11,459 nucleotides of DNA from Baffinella frigidus (lineage: Eukaryota > Cryptophyceae > Cryptomonadales > Baffinellaceae). Shown in pieces: positions 11,338 through 11,459 of the stretch. Below the pieces are notes generated by a model that worked only from the letters and a program-made list of their open reading frames with translations, did not search any database and was not told the origin of the DNA. The translations under genes were made by a program, and so were the position numbers. The stretch covers positions 96,842 through 108,300 of the forward strand of contig MU647432.1 in the NCBI GenBank assembly GCA_026770585.1, in the 5' to 3' direction. Numbering within the stretch: position 1 is the first letter of the stretch; every line of letters begins with the position of its first letter.

Positions 11338-11459
11338 GTTTAGGGTTTGGGGTTTGGGGTTTAGGGTTTAGGGTTTGGGGTTTGGGGTCTAGGGTTTAGG
11401 GTTTGGGGTTTAGGGTTTAGGGTTTAGGGTTTGGGGTTTAGGGTTTAGGGTTTAGGGTT
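11338..11459. repeat. TTTAGGG/TTTGGGG array running off the window
   Basis: At least 120 bp of GGTTTAG and GGTTTGG units, more regular than the array at 345-620. The G-rich strand runs 5' to 3' toward the window end, which is the orientation of a right chromosome end. However, mixed units and similar interstitial arrays elsewhere make an internal array at least as likely. Confidence 0.9.

Noticed and set aside
1-11459. tRNA, rRNA or bacterial operon features
   Set aside because: I saw no cloverleaf, rRNA core sequence, Shine-Dalgarno-linked gene series or terminator. The content is eukaryotic in style.

Overview
This window looks like repeat-laden nuclear DNA of a eukaryotic alga or related protist. 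It has plant-type telomere-like arrays (TTTAGGG/CCCTAAA and variants), short GT-AG intron-like gaps, donors of the GTGCGT type, and very many small inverted-repeat transposons, with no bacterial-style operon. When read as protein, the CAGGGGTACCTCGCT...AGCGAGGTACCCCTG repeats give peptides such as YRGTSLIRN and MSEVPL. From memory I associate these with predicted proteins of cryptophyte algae; I cannot verify that here, so the lineage is a weak inference.

Layout. 1-3250, plus 4813-4919: minus-strand exon-like pieces coding for tetratricopeptide-repeat (TPR) helices. They are separated by degenerate telomere-like arrays, an AT microsatellite, minisatellites and decayed tandem duplications. Several exons occur two to four times, so this is either one large TPR gene, a cluster of duplicated copies, or partly pseudogene material. 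3260-5480: mostly inverted-repeat elements, including two copies of a 138-bp foldback element, with little coding signal. 5552-6377: a plus-strand gene for a charged coiled-coil protein, with one probable short intron.

6636-8440: fragments of a RING zinc-finger exon, repeated and broken. The block contains a roughly 1-kb hAT-like non-autonomous transposon with a 16-bp terminal inverted repeat and an 8-bp target duplication. That transposon sits inside an older small element and carries a 21-bp minisatellite. 8441-9782: four more small TA-flanked elements (one nested in another), with unassigned sequence between them. 9783-11459: unassigned sequence, a long polypyrimidine tract, a minus-strand terminal exon with a helical product, a 143-bp element, a hairpin with 77-bp arms, a palindrome-rich element beside another possible minus-strand exon, and a TTTAGGG-type array that runs off the window end.

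The two best-supported coding signals are the TPR exon at 3109-3249 and the coiled-coil gene at 5552-6377. No complete multi-exon gene can be assembled with certainty. The overall biology is tandem exon duplication combined with repeated small-transposon insertion; I see no defence, toxin or viral gene.
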